From: VAZQ01 sp963763365
Lineage (GTDB): Bacteria; Pseudomonadota; Alphaproteobacteria; Rhizobiales; Xanthobacteraceae
Length of the DNA: 64,000 bases
Assembly: GCA_963763365.1 (NCBI GenBank)
Contig: CAVXOE010000003.1
Span: 1 to 64,000, forward strand
Reading direction: 5' to 3'
Position 1 is the stretch's first letter, and each line of letters opens with the position of its first letter. Under the pieces are notes generated by a model. It did not search any database and was not told the DNA's origin. It was given only the letters and a program-made list of their open reading frames with translations. A program made the translations under genes and the position numbers. Shown piece after piece: positions 53,383 to 62,411 of this stretch.

Positions 53383-55073
53383 GCGTGGACTCCTCCGAAG
53401 GCCGAAATAAGCTCTCCGTCGTGAAGCGACAGCCGCTGATTGGCGAGGAAGCGGTCGTCCGCCTTGGGAAAATCGTCGCGCTGGTGGGCTCCCCGGCTCT
53501 CCTGCCGGCCGAGTGCCGCGGTCGCGACAGCTTCGGCCGCCAGGAGCCCGTTGCGAAGTTCGAACCACTCGACGAGGCTCGTGTTGTAGGTGGGTTGGGC
53601 GGAGATCGCGAGGCCGTCGAGGTCGTGGCGCCGCATGGCGCTAACGCGCTCGCGCGCCTCCTCGAGATCATTCGCGTTGCGAAACGCGCCGACCTTCTCC
53701 CACATCAGCTTCTTGAGTTCGCCCATCAGTCGCGCCGGCGACATGCCGTCGCCGGCATTCTTGCCGGAGACTCTGCGAACAAGATCGAGATGAGGTTGCG
53801 CGGCCCGGTCGTCCCATCTCACGGTCTTGTTACGCGCGGCAAACTGCGCCGCCTTCTCGCCCGCCCGTTCGCCGAACACCACAGCCTCCGGCAGGGCGTT
53901 GCCGGACAACCGGTTGGCACCGTTGGCACCGCCGGCAAGCTCTCCCGCCGCATAGAGGCCAGGCACGCTTGACGCCATGTCGGTGTCCACCTCGACCCCG
54001 CCCATCTGATAATGCGCGATCGGAAAGATCTCGACCGGCTGCCTGGTCAGATCGATGTTGTTGCGCGCGAAAATCTCGACGACGGGGCCAAGTGCATCTT
54101 TAAGCTTCTGCTCGTCGACATGCTGGAACGAGAGATAGACGCCGCCATGGGGCGTCCCGCGGCCGGCCTGCACCTCCTTGTAGATCGCATAGGTCAGGAT
54201 ATCGCGCGCGGTGTCGTACGATCCGCCTTCCGCCTCGCCGTACCGGTGCAAAAACTCTTCGCCGTTGCCGTCGAGCAGCCGTCCGCCGAGCTTGACGCGC
54301 GTCGGCTCCCATGTCGTCGGATCGAGCCCCACCATGCGGGGAGCAAGGTGCCCGTTCGGATAGAATTGCAGGAACTCGATGTCGATGACGCGCGCACCGG
54401 CGCGAAGCGCAAGCCCGACCCCTTCCCCGGCCAGATTGTTGGACGCGGTCGTGCGTTGAAACATCTTGGTCATGCCGCCGGTGCAGAGGATCACGGCGGT
54501 GCATTTGATCTTGACCGGGGCGGATGTCGGCACGTCGATCCCGACCGCACCCGCGACCTCGCCATCGCGAACCACAATATCGGTCACGCTCACATTGCTC
54601 AGCCGGCGAATGCTCGCATCGCGGCTCGTCTTGTTGCGTAGGGCCGCGCATATCGCCGCACCCGTGCTCAAAAAATCGACATACACGCAACGCTTGCGGC
54701 TATGCCCGGGCGCTTTGACCTGATTGATCTTGCCGTCCTCGCTGCGGGCCCAATTGACCTTCCAGCCGGCGAGTTCGCGAATCCGCTTTGGGCTGCCCTC
54801 GCAAAGAAGCGCGGCGAGGTTTTCGTTGCAGAGGCCGCGGCCCGCGCTGAGCGTGTCCTCAAGATGCAGTTGCGGGTTGTCGGGTTCCGCCTCGCCGAGC
54901 GCGGACGCGCACGTCATTTGCGCCATGATGGTCGCGCCGCCGCGCCCGACCACGTTCTTGTCGAGCAACACGACCCGCGCGCCGTTGCGCGCCGCCGCAA
55001 CCGCCGCGAACATGCCGGCACCGCCGCCACCAACAACAAGAACATCGCCCTCAATCGTGATTTCGTCGGCCAT
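53379..55073 (-). CDS. Fumarate reductase/succinate dehydrogenase-like flavoprotein
   Basis: A 564-residue FAD protein of the SdhA/FrdA superfamily. It has DVLVVGGGGAGMFAAVAAARNGARVVLLDK at the N terminus and VILCTGGMTKMFQRTTASNNLAGEGVGLALRAGA in the middle. FPIAHYQMGGVEVDTDM and GLYAAGELAGGANGANRLSGNALPEAVVFGERAG at the C-terminal half are the usual FAD and active-site segments. No membrane-anchor genes accompany it. It precedes the small [2Fe-2S] gene by GTGA overlap and follows the Mo-hydroxylase large subunit by 45 bp. Ene-reduction or dehydrogenation of a small acid is likely; details are open. Confidence 0.88.
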   Translation of the reverse strand: MADEITIEGDVLVVGGGGAGMFAAVAAARNGARVVLLDKNVVGRGGATIMAQMTCASALGEAEPDNPQLHLEDTLSAGRGLCNENLAALLCEGSPKRIRELAGWKVNWARSEDGKINQVKAPGHSRKRCVYVDFLSTGAAICAALRNKTSRDASIRRLSNVSVTDIVVRDGEVAGAVGIDVPTSAPVKIKCTAVILCTGGMTKMFQRTTASNNLAGEGVGLALRAGARVIDIEFLQFYPNGHLAPRMVGLDPTTWEPTRVKLGGRLLDGNGEEFLHRYGEAEGGSYDTARDILTYAIYKEVQAGRGTPHGGVYLSFQHVDEQKLKDALGPVVEIFARNNIDLTRQPVEIFPIAHYQMGGVEVDTDMASSVPGLYAAGELAGGANGANRLSGNALPEAVVFGERAGEKAAQFAARNKTVRWDDRAAQPHLDLVRRVSGKNAGDGMSPARLMGELKKLMWEKVGAFRNANDLEEARERVSAMRRHDLDGLAISAQPTYNTSLVEWFELRNGLLAAEAVATAALGRQESRGAHQRDDFPKADDRFLANQRLSLHDGELISAFGGVHA

Positions 55074-55118
55074 TCGTAGCGCCCGAAGCGGGCTTCACCT
55101 TTTTGTTGTTGGCGCCGA

Positions 55119-57455
55119 TCAGGCGGCGCGTCTGGAACTCGCGAGCGCCTGCAGAATGCGACGCGGCGTGATCGGTATCTCGCACAACTCAACGCCCAGC
55201 GGCCGCAGAGCGTCGTTCACCGCATTGGCGATGGCGGCGGCTGGACCTATTGCGCCTCCCTCGCCAACACCCTTTTGCCCGAACTCCGTATAGGGAGACG
55301 GCGTTTCCATGTGGAAGACCCGGACGTTGGGCACTTCAGGACATCCCGGCAGAAGATAGTCCGCCAGCGTCGATGCCAGCGGCTGGCCTTGCGCATCGAA
55401 CGGCATCTCTTCGAACAGCGCCGCACCGATGCCTTGCGCTGTGCCGCCGATCACCTGGCCGTCGACAATCATCGGGTTGATGAGGACCCCGGCGTCTTCC
55501 ACGACGACGTAGTCGAGGATTTCAACCCCGCCGGTTTCCGGATCGACCGCGACAACCCCGGCATGAGCGGAACCGGTATGCACGCCGGTGAGACGCGCCG
55601 GCGCATACCCCCCGGTGACTTCGAGCCCATGCGGGTCGATGTCGCCGGGCAGATCGGACGGCGCGAGATAGAATGCGCGCGCGATGTCGCTCAGAGACAC
55701 ACTGCCGCGCGGGCCGAACACGCCTCCGTCGCGCACCGTGACGGAACCGACGTCGGTCTGCAGCATCGCGGCACCGATCGCGGCGACACGGGCTGCAAGT
55801 TCCTTGCAGGCACGCGCGGTCGCACCGCCTGCCCAGACAATGCCGCGCGATCCCCAGGCACCGCTCGAATAGGGCGAGATTTCCGTATCGCCGAGCTTGA
55901 TCTGCACGTTCACCGGATCGATGCCGAGGCATTCGCTGGCGATCTGCGCCAGTGTCGTCTCAAGGCCCTGGCCGATGCTCTGAATTCCGACGCGGACGTC
56001 GAGCCGTCCGTCCGGCGTGATGCGCGCAAAGGCCTGCTCGTAAAGCGCGCGCCGCTTGCCGTCGGCGGTCGTGCCGTGCGCGGTCTGCTCGGAAAACACC
56101 GCGATGCCGACACCGATCAGGCGGCCGTCCGGTTCGCCTTGCTTCTGCCGCGCCCTGATGGCGGAAAGGCCGATGGCCTCGACGGCCTTGTGCAGCAGTT
56201 GCGGATAGTCGCCGCTGTCGAAGTGCTTGTCCGTGACGTTGTTGAACGGCATCTGCTCGGGACGGACGAGATTCGCGAGCCGCACCTCGTGAGGTTCCTT
56301 GCCAATCTGCCGGGCGATCGCGTCGATCATCAGTTCCATGGCGTAGCAGACATTCGGCCGGGCTACCCCGCGGTACGGAAGCTGCGGGCACTTGTTGGTC
56401 ACGATCGCCGCCGCCTTGCAGCGGTAGACGGGAATGTCATAGGGACCGGGCAGGATCGCGCTGGCCTGCGAGGGCTCGATCGCCGAGGTGAACGGGTAAG
56501 CCGAATAGGCACCTGAATCGACCGCCACCTTGGCTTCGAAGGCGAGGAACTTGCCCTGCTCGTCGGTGTACGCCGTGATCGCGTAGTGATGTTCGCGGCA
56601 GTTCGCGTTCGCGGTCAGTTGCTCGCGCCGGTCTTCAAGCCAGCGCACCGGATAACCACACTTCATCGCAAGCCAGCACAGGCAGATTTCTTCGGACGCC
56701 AGGATCGCCTTGTACCCGAAGCCCCCGCCGACGTCGGGAGAGACGACGCGAATCTGGATCTCAGGCAGTTGCAGAAATTGCGCCAGTCCGGTGCGGACCA
56801 CGTGCGGAAATTGGGTAGCTCCGTGGAGGATCAGTTGGCTTAGCCTCGTGTCCCATTGCGCAACGAAGCCACGACACTCGATGGGCGACATGACCTGGCG
56901 CGCCGTTCGCAGTTCGCGCGTGACCTTCACGGGCGCGGTCTTCGCGACCGTTTCTATGGGACCGTCGAAACCGACCTCCAGAAAGACGTTCCGCTTGATC
57001 GTATCGTGCACCAGCACGCTGCCCGGCTCTTGCGCCTTGAGCATATCGACGACCGCCGGCAACTCCTCGTATTCGACGACGACCTGAGCCGCGATGTCCT
57101 CCGCCTCGGCGCGGGTATCGGCGATGCACATCGCGATGAGTTCGCCGACGTGGCGGATTTTGTCGGTCACCAGCGGCGGCTGCTCCGACGCCTGAAACCC
57201 GGGCAGCGGAGAGACTGCCCTGATCCCGAGGACGCCGGTCAGATCTTTGGCGGTGAAGACCGAAGACCGGATTTGATCCGGAATGCGAATTCCGGTGAGC
57301 CGCGCATGCGCCACCGGACTGCGGACAAACGCGACCTCCCGCATTCTCGGAAACCGGATATCGCCGACGTATTGGCCGCGGCCGTGGAGGAAGCGATCGT
57401 CCTCCTTTCGCCGAAGGCGCGCGCCTACCCCAACCTTGGACCCCGCTGCGGTCAT
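55119..57455 (-). CDS. Molybdenum hydroxylase large subunit (xanthine dehydrogenase/CoxL superfamily)
   Basis: A 778-residue Mo-cytosine-dinucleotide-type subunit. It has VGARLRRKEDDRFLHGRGQYVGDI at the N terminus, DVGGGFGYKAILASEE, QLPYRGVARPN in the active-site region and FGQKGVGEGGAIGPAAAIANAV, whose glutamate is the catalytic base. The AYRCSFR motif of true CO dehydrogenase is absent, so it is a general aerobic hydroxylase of a heteroaromatic or aldehyde. ATG 57455 is preferred to a TTG at 57485. It heads an operon with the flavoprotein pair, CoxM-like and CoxS-CoxG genes. Confidence 0.9.
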   Translation of the reverse strand: MTAAGSKVGVGARLRRKEDDRFLHGRGQYVGDIRFPRMREVAFVRSPVAHARLTGIRIPDQIRSSVFTAKDLTGVLGIRAVSPLPGFQASEQPPLVTDKIRHVGELIAMCIADTRAEAEDIAAQVVVEYEELPAVVDMLKAQEPGSVLVHDTIKRNVFLEVGFDGPIETVAKTAPVKVTRELRTARQVMSPIECRGFVAQWDTRLSQLILHGATQFPHVVRTGLAQFLQLPEIQIRVVSPDVGGGFGYKAILASEEICLCWLAMKCGYPVRWLEDRREQLTANANCREHHYAITAYTDEQGKFLAFEAKVAVDSGAYSAYPFTSAIEPSQASAILPGPYDIPVYRCKAAAIVTNKCPQLPYRGVARPNVCYAMELMIDAIARQIGKEPHEVRLANLVRPEQMPFNNVTDKHFDSGDYPQLLHKAVEAIGLSAIRARQKQGEPDGRLIGVGIAVFSEQTAHGTTADGKRRALYEQAFARITPDGRLDVRVGIQSIGQGLETTLAQIASECLGIDPVNVQIKLGDTEISPYSSGAWGSRGIVWAGGATARACKELAARVAAIGAAMLQTDVGSVTVRDGGVFGPRGSVSLSDIARAFYLAPSDLPGDIDPHGLEVTGGYAPARLTGVHTGSAHAGVVAVDPETGGVEILDYVVVEDAGVLINPMIVDGQVIGGTAQGIGAALFEEMPFDAQGQPLASTLADYLLPGCPEVPNVRVFHMETPSPYTEFGQKGVGEGGAIGPAAAIANAVNDALRPLGVELCEIPITPRRILQALASSRRAA

Positions 57456-57656
57456 CGACAATGTCCGGTCTCCCCAGGCGATCAAACGACAGGCGGAGCC
57501 ATTTTAGCGGCGGTTGCGGTCCAGAACAGCAATTCGGCAGCCATTCCTGCACACTTGATAGTCAGTTATGCGCCATCCGCTGCTTAAACGTTAATCACCC
57601 ATCCGCCGCAGCCTGCAGTTACCATTGTGCATCGATGCCGGTGGCACGGATGCGGA

Positions 57657-57679
57657 GATCATGGGCCTCGCCCGTGATC
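57657..57679. promoter_or_regulatory. Hairpin-like inverted repeat in the binding-protein leader
   Basis: GATCATGGGC and GCCCGTGATC form a 10-bp stem (one G-U) with a CTC loop, about 50 bp before the binding-protein ATG. It may be an operator or a leader hairpin in the divergent region between the hydroxylase operon and the liv-type operon. Confidence 0.4.
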
Positions 57680-57732
57680 CAGCAATCCGGGGCCAGAATC
57701 CCGCGAAACGACGCTAAAACCGGAGGTATTCC

Positions 57733-58938
57733 ATGAAATCCACCACTGCCGGCTATTCCGGCGTGTCGATCCTCGCTGCAAGCGTGGCGTTTGGGCTGGC
57801 CATTCCCGTTGCGAAGGCTGCCGACATCAAGATCGGCGCCCCGCTCGCGCTGACCGGCTCGCTGGCCGACGAGGCCAAGAAGCAGCAGGTCGTCTGGAAG
57901 ATGTGGCTCGATAAGGTCAACGCGGCCGGCGGCATCAATGTCGGCGGGACCAAGTCGAAGGTTCAGTTGATCGAGTACGACTACCAGTCGGACGGTCAAC
58001 GCGCCGCGCAACTCGCCGAAAAGCTCATCACCGGCGACAAGGTCGACTTCCTGCTGTCGCCATTCGGGTCCGGGCACACCAAGATCGTCGCCACGATTGC
58101 CGAGCGCTACCAGACGCCCATCCTTGCCTGCGCTGCGTCGTCCGAGTCGGTGTTCGACCAGACCCTGAAGCATCTGTTCGGGACGCTGTCTCCGAACGTG
58201 GGCCTGTTCGGCCCGATGGTGAAATACTTCCGCGAGAAGATGCCGCAGCTCAAGCGCGTTGCGGTGCTCGGCCGTGACGACGTGTTCCCGAAGTCGACGG
58301 CGCAAGGCATTTCCGCAGCCGCAAAGGCCGCCGGCCTCGACGTCTACTACGATCAGCTCTACCCCGTCGGGACGATGGATCATTCGGCGTCGCTGTCGGC
58401 GATCAAGGCCGGCAATCCGGATTGGGTCTACATCACCGGCTACACGCAGGACCTGATCCTGGCCCGCAAGCAGATGTCCGATCTCGGCGTGAAGGCGCCG
58501 ATCATCACCATGGTGGCGGGTCCCGCCTACAAGGAATACATCGACGGTCTCGGCGACCTCGCGAACGGCGTGACGAGCTCAAGCTGGTGGCATCAGGCCA
58601 CGAGCTACAAGGGCGTCGGCGTGTGGCCGACCACCGAGGATTTCTACAATCAGTTCGTCGCGCAGGAGAAGGCCGATCCGGACTACGTTCACGCCTCCTG
58701 TGCGGCTGCCGTGGTCGTTCTCCAGAATGCGATCGAGAAGGCAGGCTCCACCGACAAGAAGAAGGTGCGTGACGAACTCGCAACGACCGACATCAGCACG
58801 TTCTACGGACCGGTCAAGTTCAGCGCCAATGGCATGAACCTGGTGCGCGACCTTCCGATCATCCAGGTGCAGGACAAGCACATCAAAGTGCTCGCTCCGT
58901 CCGACATCAAGAACGGCGACATGACGATGATCAAATAG
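57733..58938 (+). CDS. ABC transporter substrate-binding protein (LivK type)
   Basis: A 401-residue periplasmic receptor with signal peptide (VSILAASVAFGLAIPVAKA). The type I binding fold has IKIGAPLALTGSLADEAKKQQ, NAAGGINVGGTKSKVQLI, FLLSPFGSGHTKIVATIAERY, and the hinge PDWVYITGYTQDLILARKQM. GGAGGT lies 6 nt before the ATG. It is divergent from the Mo-hydroxylase operon and precedes the permease genes, separated from them by a strong hairpin that may favour its expression. The ligand may be the hydroxylase substrate. Confidence 0.9.
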   Translation: MKSTTAGYSGVSILAASVAFGLAIPVAKAADIKIGAPLALTGSLADEAKKQQVVWKMWLDKVNAAGGINVGGTKSKVQLIEYDYQSDGQRAAQLAEKLITGDKVDFLLSPFGSGHTKIVATIAERYQTPILACAASSESVFDQTLKHLFGTLSPNVGLFGPMVKYFREKMPQLKRVAVLGRDDVFPKSTAQGISAAAKAAGLDVYYDQLYPVGTMDHSASLSAIKAGNPDWVYITGYTQDLILARKQMSDLGVKAPIITMVAGPAYKEYIDGLGDLANGVTSSSWWHQATSYKGVGVWPTTEDFYNQFVAQEKADPDYVHASCAAAVVVLQNAIEKAGSTDKKKVRDELATTDISTFYGPVKFSANGMNLVRDLPIIQVQDKHIKVLAPSDIKNGDMTMIK

Positions 58939-58953
58939 CGGCTTGAGCGTTCG

Positions 58954-58983
58954 TGGCCCGCGAGCGCTGTCGTTCGCGGGCCA
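58954..58983. terminator. Attenuator-like hairpin between binding protein and permease genes
   Basis: TGGCCCGCGA and TCGCGGGCCA form a perfect 10-bp stem with a 10-nt loop just after the binding-protein stop. No U-run follows, so partial termination or mRNA stabilisation is more likely than full termination. Confidence 0.5.
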
Positions 58984-59107
58984 TCTCGCTCGGTCCCTTC
59001 GCCATCCCCGTCGATCCGGTATTGTGAGGACACGGTTCCGGCGCCATGCTGAAGACGGCCGGATGGATCACACCGAGAAAACGTACCGGTAGGCTGCGAC
59101 GGGGGCG

Positions 59108-59968
59108 ATGGGGTACCTGCAAACCCTGGTCAATGGAATCGTGCTGGGCACGCTCTATGCCTGCCTCGCGGTCGGCTTTTCGCTCGTATGGGGTGTGCTG
59201 AACGTCATCAACATGCTGCACGGCTCGTTGATCGTTCTGGGCGGCTACCTGACATTCTTTGCCTGGCACAGCTACGGCATTCATCCGTTCCTGGCGCTGC
59301 CGGCGGTCGCGCTGCTGCTCTACCTCGTCGGCTATGTGACGCAATTCCTCATGATCAACCGGGTGATCGACCAGCCCGTCCTCACCACGCTGACGCTGAC
59401 CTTCGGACTCGATCTCATCCTCTACAATTTCATGACGGTCTATTACACCGCGACGCCGCGGCGCGTGACGCTCGATCTTGGCGCGATCAACCTTGGCGGC
59501 ATCATCATTCCGGTCGATCGCCTGCTCGGAATGGTGCTGGCGCTGGCGCTGACCGGCCTGCTCTATCTCGTCATGCGGCGGTCTCGCATCGGGCGGGCGA
59601 TCGTGGCCGTCCGGATGGATACCGCGGCGGCCATGCTGATGGGCATCAACGTCAATCGCATCTACGCGATAACCTTCGGCATCGGCGCGCTGATGGCCGG
59701 TGCGACAGGCACGATCTTTGCGATGGTCTACCCTGTCACCACGAACCTCAGCGGCACCTATCTCGGAAAGGCTTTCGTGGTCTGCGTTATCGGCGGCCTT
59801 GGCAGCGTGCCGGGCGCGCTCGTCGGGGGCGTCGTCCTCGGCATCATCGAGAGTTTCGCCGGACAGTTCTTCGGACCGCAGCACGCACTCACGGTCGGTT
59901 TCGTCCTGATGCTGATCCTGCTCGTCGTCAAGCCGACCGGCCTGACCGGTATCAAGGGCTACGAGTGA
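59108..59968 (+). CDS. Branched-chain-type ABC transporter permease (LivH)
   Basis: A 286-residue intact permease. LVNGIVLGTLYACLAVGFSLVWGVLNVINMLHG is the typical first part, with RMDTAAAMLMGINVNRIYAITFGIGALMAG in the coupling region and VIGGLGSVPGALVGG near the end. It starts 169 bp after the binding-protein gene and overlaps LivM by one base (TGATG). Confidence 0.92.
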   Translation: MGYLQTLVNGIVLGTLYACLAVGFSLVWGVLNVINMLHGSLIVLGGYLTFFAWHSYGIHPFLALPAVALLLYLVGYVTQFLMINRVIDQPVLTTLTLTFGLDLILYNFMTVYYTATPRRVTLDLGAINLGGIIIPVDRLLGMVLALALTGLLYLVMRRSRIGRAIVAVRMDTAAAMLMGINVNRIYAITFGIGALMAGATGTIFAMVYPVTTNLSGTYLGKAFVVCVIGGLGSVPGALVGGVVLGIIESFAGQFFGPQHALTVGFVLMLILLVVKPTGLTGIKGYE

Positions 59969-60930
59969 TGGCGCGGTGGCTGCAGTACGTCATCTTCGCG
60001 GTCTGGGTGCTCGCGCTTGCGGCGACGCCGCTATGGGCCAGCAACTACATCGTGCGGCTCGCGATCATGATCGCGATGTTCACGGCCCTGACCCTGTCGT
60101 GGAATTTCATCGGCGGCTTCACCGGCTATCCGTCGTTCTCCACCGCGGCCTTCTTCGGGCTCGGTTGTTACGCGGGCGCCCTCTCCCAACGCGCGGGAGT
60201 GCCGATGGTGCTCGCGTGGGGCGTTGCGACGCTCGTGGTCGGCGTATTCGCGGCCGGCCTTGGGGCGATCATCCTGCGGATGCGCGGCCATTACTTTGCG
60301 ATCGGCTCGATTGGCGTCGTCGAGGTGGTCCGGCTGGTCATATCGTCGTGGGGCAGCTTTACGGGCGGCGGCGATGGCCTCAACCTGCCGCTGCTGAGCG
60401 GCGGCCCCGATGCGGTCGCCCGGATATTTTTGGCGGTCATGCTCGTGATCATGATCGCCGTCTTCCTGGTCACGATCGTGGTCGACCGCAGCCGGCTCGG
60501 GTTCGGGCTGCGCTGCATTCAACAGAACGAAGACGCCGCCAACATGGTCGGCGTCAACACAACGCTCTACAAGGTGATCGCCTATACGCTGTCGGCCTTG
60601 TTTTGCGGGACGGTCGGTGCCGCCTACGCCTCCTGGACCGGCTACATCGATCCGAGCAACTCCTTCTCGATCCTCATGACCATCAAAGTACCGGTCATGT
60701 GCCTGCTCGGCGGTCCGGGCACCGCGTTGGGTCCGGTCGTCGGTACCGCCGCATTCACGCTGCTGGAAGAAGTCTTCTGGGCGAACTTCCTCGACTACAA
60801 CCGCGCCATCCTCGGTGCCGTCATCGTCGTCCTGATCTTCTTCCTGCCGGGCGGGCTCCTCGCCCTGTCCTACCGCGACGTCATTGAACGTCTCGCGAAG
60901 CCGCTGCGCCGGCGGAAAGCCGCGGCATGA
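59968..60930 (+). CDS. Branched-chain-type ABC transporter permease (LivM)
   Basis: A 320-residue membrane protein with about nine helices. SWNFIGGFTGYPSFSTAAFFGLGCYAGAL, GLRCIQQNEDAANMVGVNTTLYKVIAYTLSALFCG and CLLGGPGTALGPVVG are the usual LivM signatures. The ATG overlaps the LivH stop, and its own stop overlaps the LivG start by four bases, so the four genes are coupled. Confidence 0.92.
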   Translation: MARWLQYVIFAVWVLALAATPLWASNYIVRLAIMIAMFTALTLSWNFIGGFTGYPSFSTAAFFGLGCYAGALSQRAGVPMVLAWGVATLVVGVFAAGLGAIILRMRGHYFAIGSIGVVEVVRLVISSWGSFTGGGDGLNLPLLSGGPDAVARIFLAVMLVIMIAVFLVTIVVDRSRLGFGLRCIQQNEDAANMVGVNTTLYKVIAYTLSALFCGTVGAAYASWTGYIDPSNSFSILMTIKVPVMCLLGGPGTALGPVVGTAAFTLLEEVFWANFLDYNRAILGAVIVVLIFFLPGGLLALSYRDVIERLAKPLRRRKAAA

Positions 60931-61685
60931 GCACGACCATCCTGGTGGCCGAAGGTCTCAGCCGTCATTTCGGCGGCATCACTGCCGTCAATGACCTGAC
61001 CTTCGCCCTCAAGGAGGGCGAGATCGTCGCGCTCATCGGCCCCAACGGGGCCGGCAAGACGACGCTGGTCAACCTGATGACAGGCGTGCATCGGCCGACC
61101 TCCGGCCGCATCCGCTTCGAGGGGTTCGATGTGACGAAGCAGCGTCCGTTCGAGGCTGCCCGGCGCGGCCTCGCTCGGACCTTCCAGATCGTCCAGCCCT
61201 TCCCGCGCATGACGGTGCTGGAAAACGTCGCCGCCGGAGCGCTGTTCGGCGGCAAGCAGCCGAGCGTTCCGGCCGCCATGGCAATCGCGCGCGAGCAGCT
61301 TGAGTTCACGGGCCTCGCGCAGTTTGCCGACCGTCCGGCCTCTGCACTGACGCTCGCCGGCCGCAAGCGTCTTGAGCTTGCCAAAAGCATGGCCATGCGG
61401 CCGAAGGTGCTGATGCTCGACGAGGTCAACGCCGGCCTCAATGCGAGCGAGATCGACGGCGCGCTCCGATTGATCCGGCAGATTGCGGAACGCGGCGTGA
61501 CCATCCTGCTCATCGAGCATTTGATGAAAGTCGTGATGTCGCTCGCACAGCGCGTGCTGGTGCTGCATCACGGCCAGCTCATCGCGGAGGGAAGCCCGAC
61601 CGATATCGTACGGAACAAGAAGGTAGTCGAAGCCTATCTCGGCGAGAAGTTTGCGCGCCGTTTCGGGGGCGTATCCGGTGACTGA
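60927..61685 (+). CDS. ABC transporter ATP-binding protein (LivG)
   Basis: A 252-residue ATPase with Walker A LIGPNGAGKTTLVNLMTG, Q-loop region LARTFQIVQPFPRMTVLEN and Walker B VLMLDEVNAGLNASE. Instead of LivG's usual DEPAAGLN it has DEVNAGLN, and the signature region reads LTLAGRKRLELAKSM. These are variations within the family. It precedes LivF with an 8-bp overlap. Confidence 0.9.
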   Translation: MSTTILVAEGLSRHFGGITAVNDLTFALKEGEIVALIGPNGAGKTTLVNLMTGVHRPTSGRIRFEGFDVTKQRPFEAARRGLARTFQIVQPFPRMTVLENVAAGALFGGKQPSVPAAMAIAREQLEFTGLAQFADRPASALTLAGRKRLELAKSMAMRPKVLMLDEVNAGLNASEIDGALRLIRQIAERGVTILLIEHLMKVVMSLAQRVLVLHHGQLIAEGSPTDIVRNKKVVEAYLGEKFARRFGGVSGD

Positions 61686-62394
61686 CTCGATCCTGACGAT
61701 CGACGGGCTGAGCGCCGGTTATGGCAGCGTCCGCGTGCTGTGGGATATCAGCCTTACGGTGGAGAAAGGTGGGATCACCTGCATCGTCGGATCGAACGGC
61801 GCCGGCAAGACGACGCTGCTGCGCACGATATCGGGCTTGGTGCCGGCGACCGCCGGCCGCATCCAGTTCGCGGGCGAGGACATCACCTCGCTCGCGGCCG
61901 AACAAATCTTGGCGCGCGGCATCGTGCATGTTCCGGAGGGGCGAAGGTTGTTCCGCGGATTGAGCGTGCACGACAACCTGCTGCTCGGCGCTTACCTCAG
62001 ACGTGACGACGCAGAGGTTCGGCGCGATCTCGACTATGTGTTCTCGCTCTTTCCGATTCTGCGCGAGCGCCAGCGGCAGGATGCGATCACGCTGTCGGGT
62101 GGCGAGCAGCAGATGTGCGCGATCGGGCGCGGGATCATGTCGCGGCCGAAGCTGCTGATGATCGACGAGCTGTCGCTTGGGCTCGCGCCCCGGCTGGTCG
62201 AGCGCCTGAGCGAGGCGCTGCTGGAGATCAACCGCACCGGCATCACGATTCTTCTGGTCGAGCAGGACGTGATGACGGCTTTTGAAATCGCGCGCCATGG
62301 CCTCATCATCGAAACCGGCCGCGTGACCATGCGAGGCACGACACAGACGCTCGCCGACGATCCGGCGATCCGGCAAGCCTACCTCGGCATGTGA
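61678..62394 (+). CDS. ABC transporter ATP-binding protein (LivF)
   Basis: A 238-residue ATPase with Walker A GSNGAGKTTLLRTISGL, the LivF segment IVHVPEGRRLFRGLSVHDNL, signature LSGGEQQMCAIGRGI and Walker B LLMIDELSLGLAPRL. The GTG start at 61678 lies within the end of LivG. Downstream is a convergent racemase-like gene. Confidence 0.91.
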   Translation: MTDSILTIDGLSAGYGSVRVLWDISLTVEKGGITCIVGSNGAGKTTLLRTISGLVPATAGRIQFAGEDITSLAAEQILARGIVHVPEGRRLFRGLSVHDNLLLGAYLRRDDAEVRRDLDYVFSLFPILRERQRQDAITLSGGEQQMCAIGRGIMSRPKLLMIDELSLGLAPRLVERLSEALLEINRTGITILLVEQDVMTAFEIARHGLIIETGRVTMRGTTQTLADDPAIRQAYLGM

Positions 62395-62411
62395 GTGCGC
62401 GTGCGCAATGC

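Noticed and set aside
55119..57455. Carbon monoxide dehydrogenase (CoxL) identity
   Set aside because: The AYRCSFR active-site motif of true CO dehydrogenase is not present; PYRGVARPN occupies that region, so it is called a general molybdenum hydroxylase.
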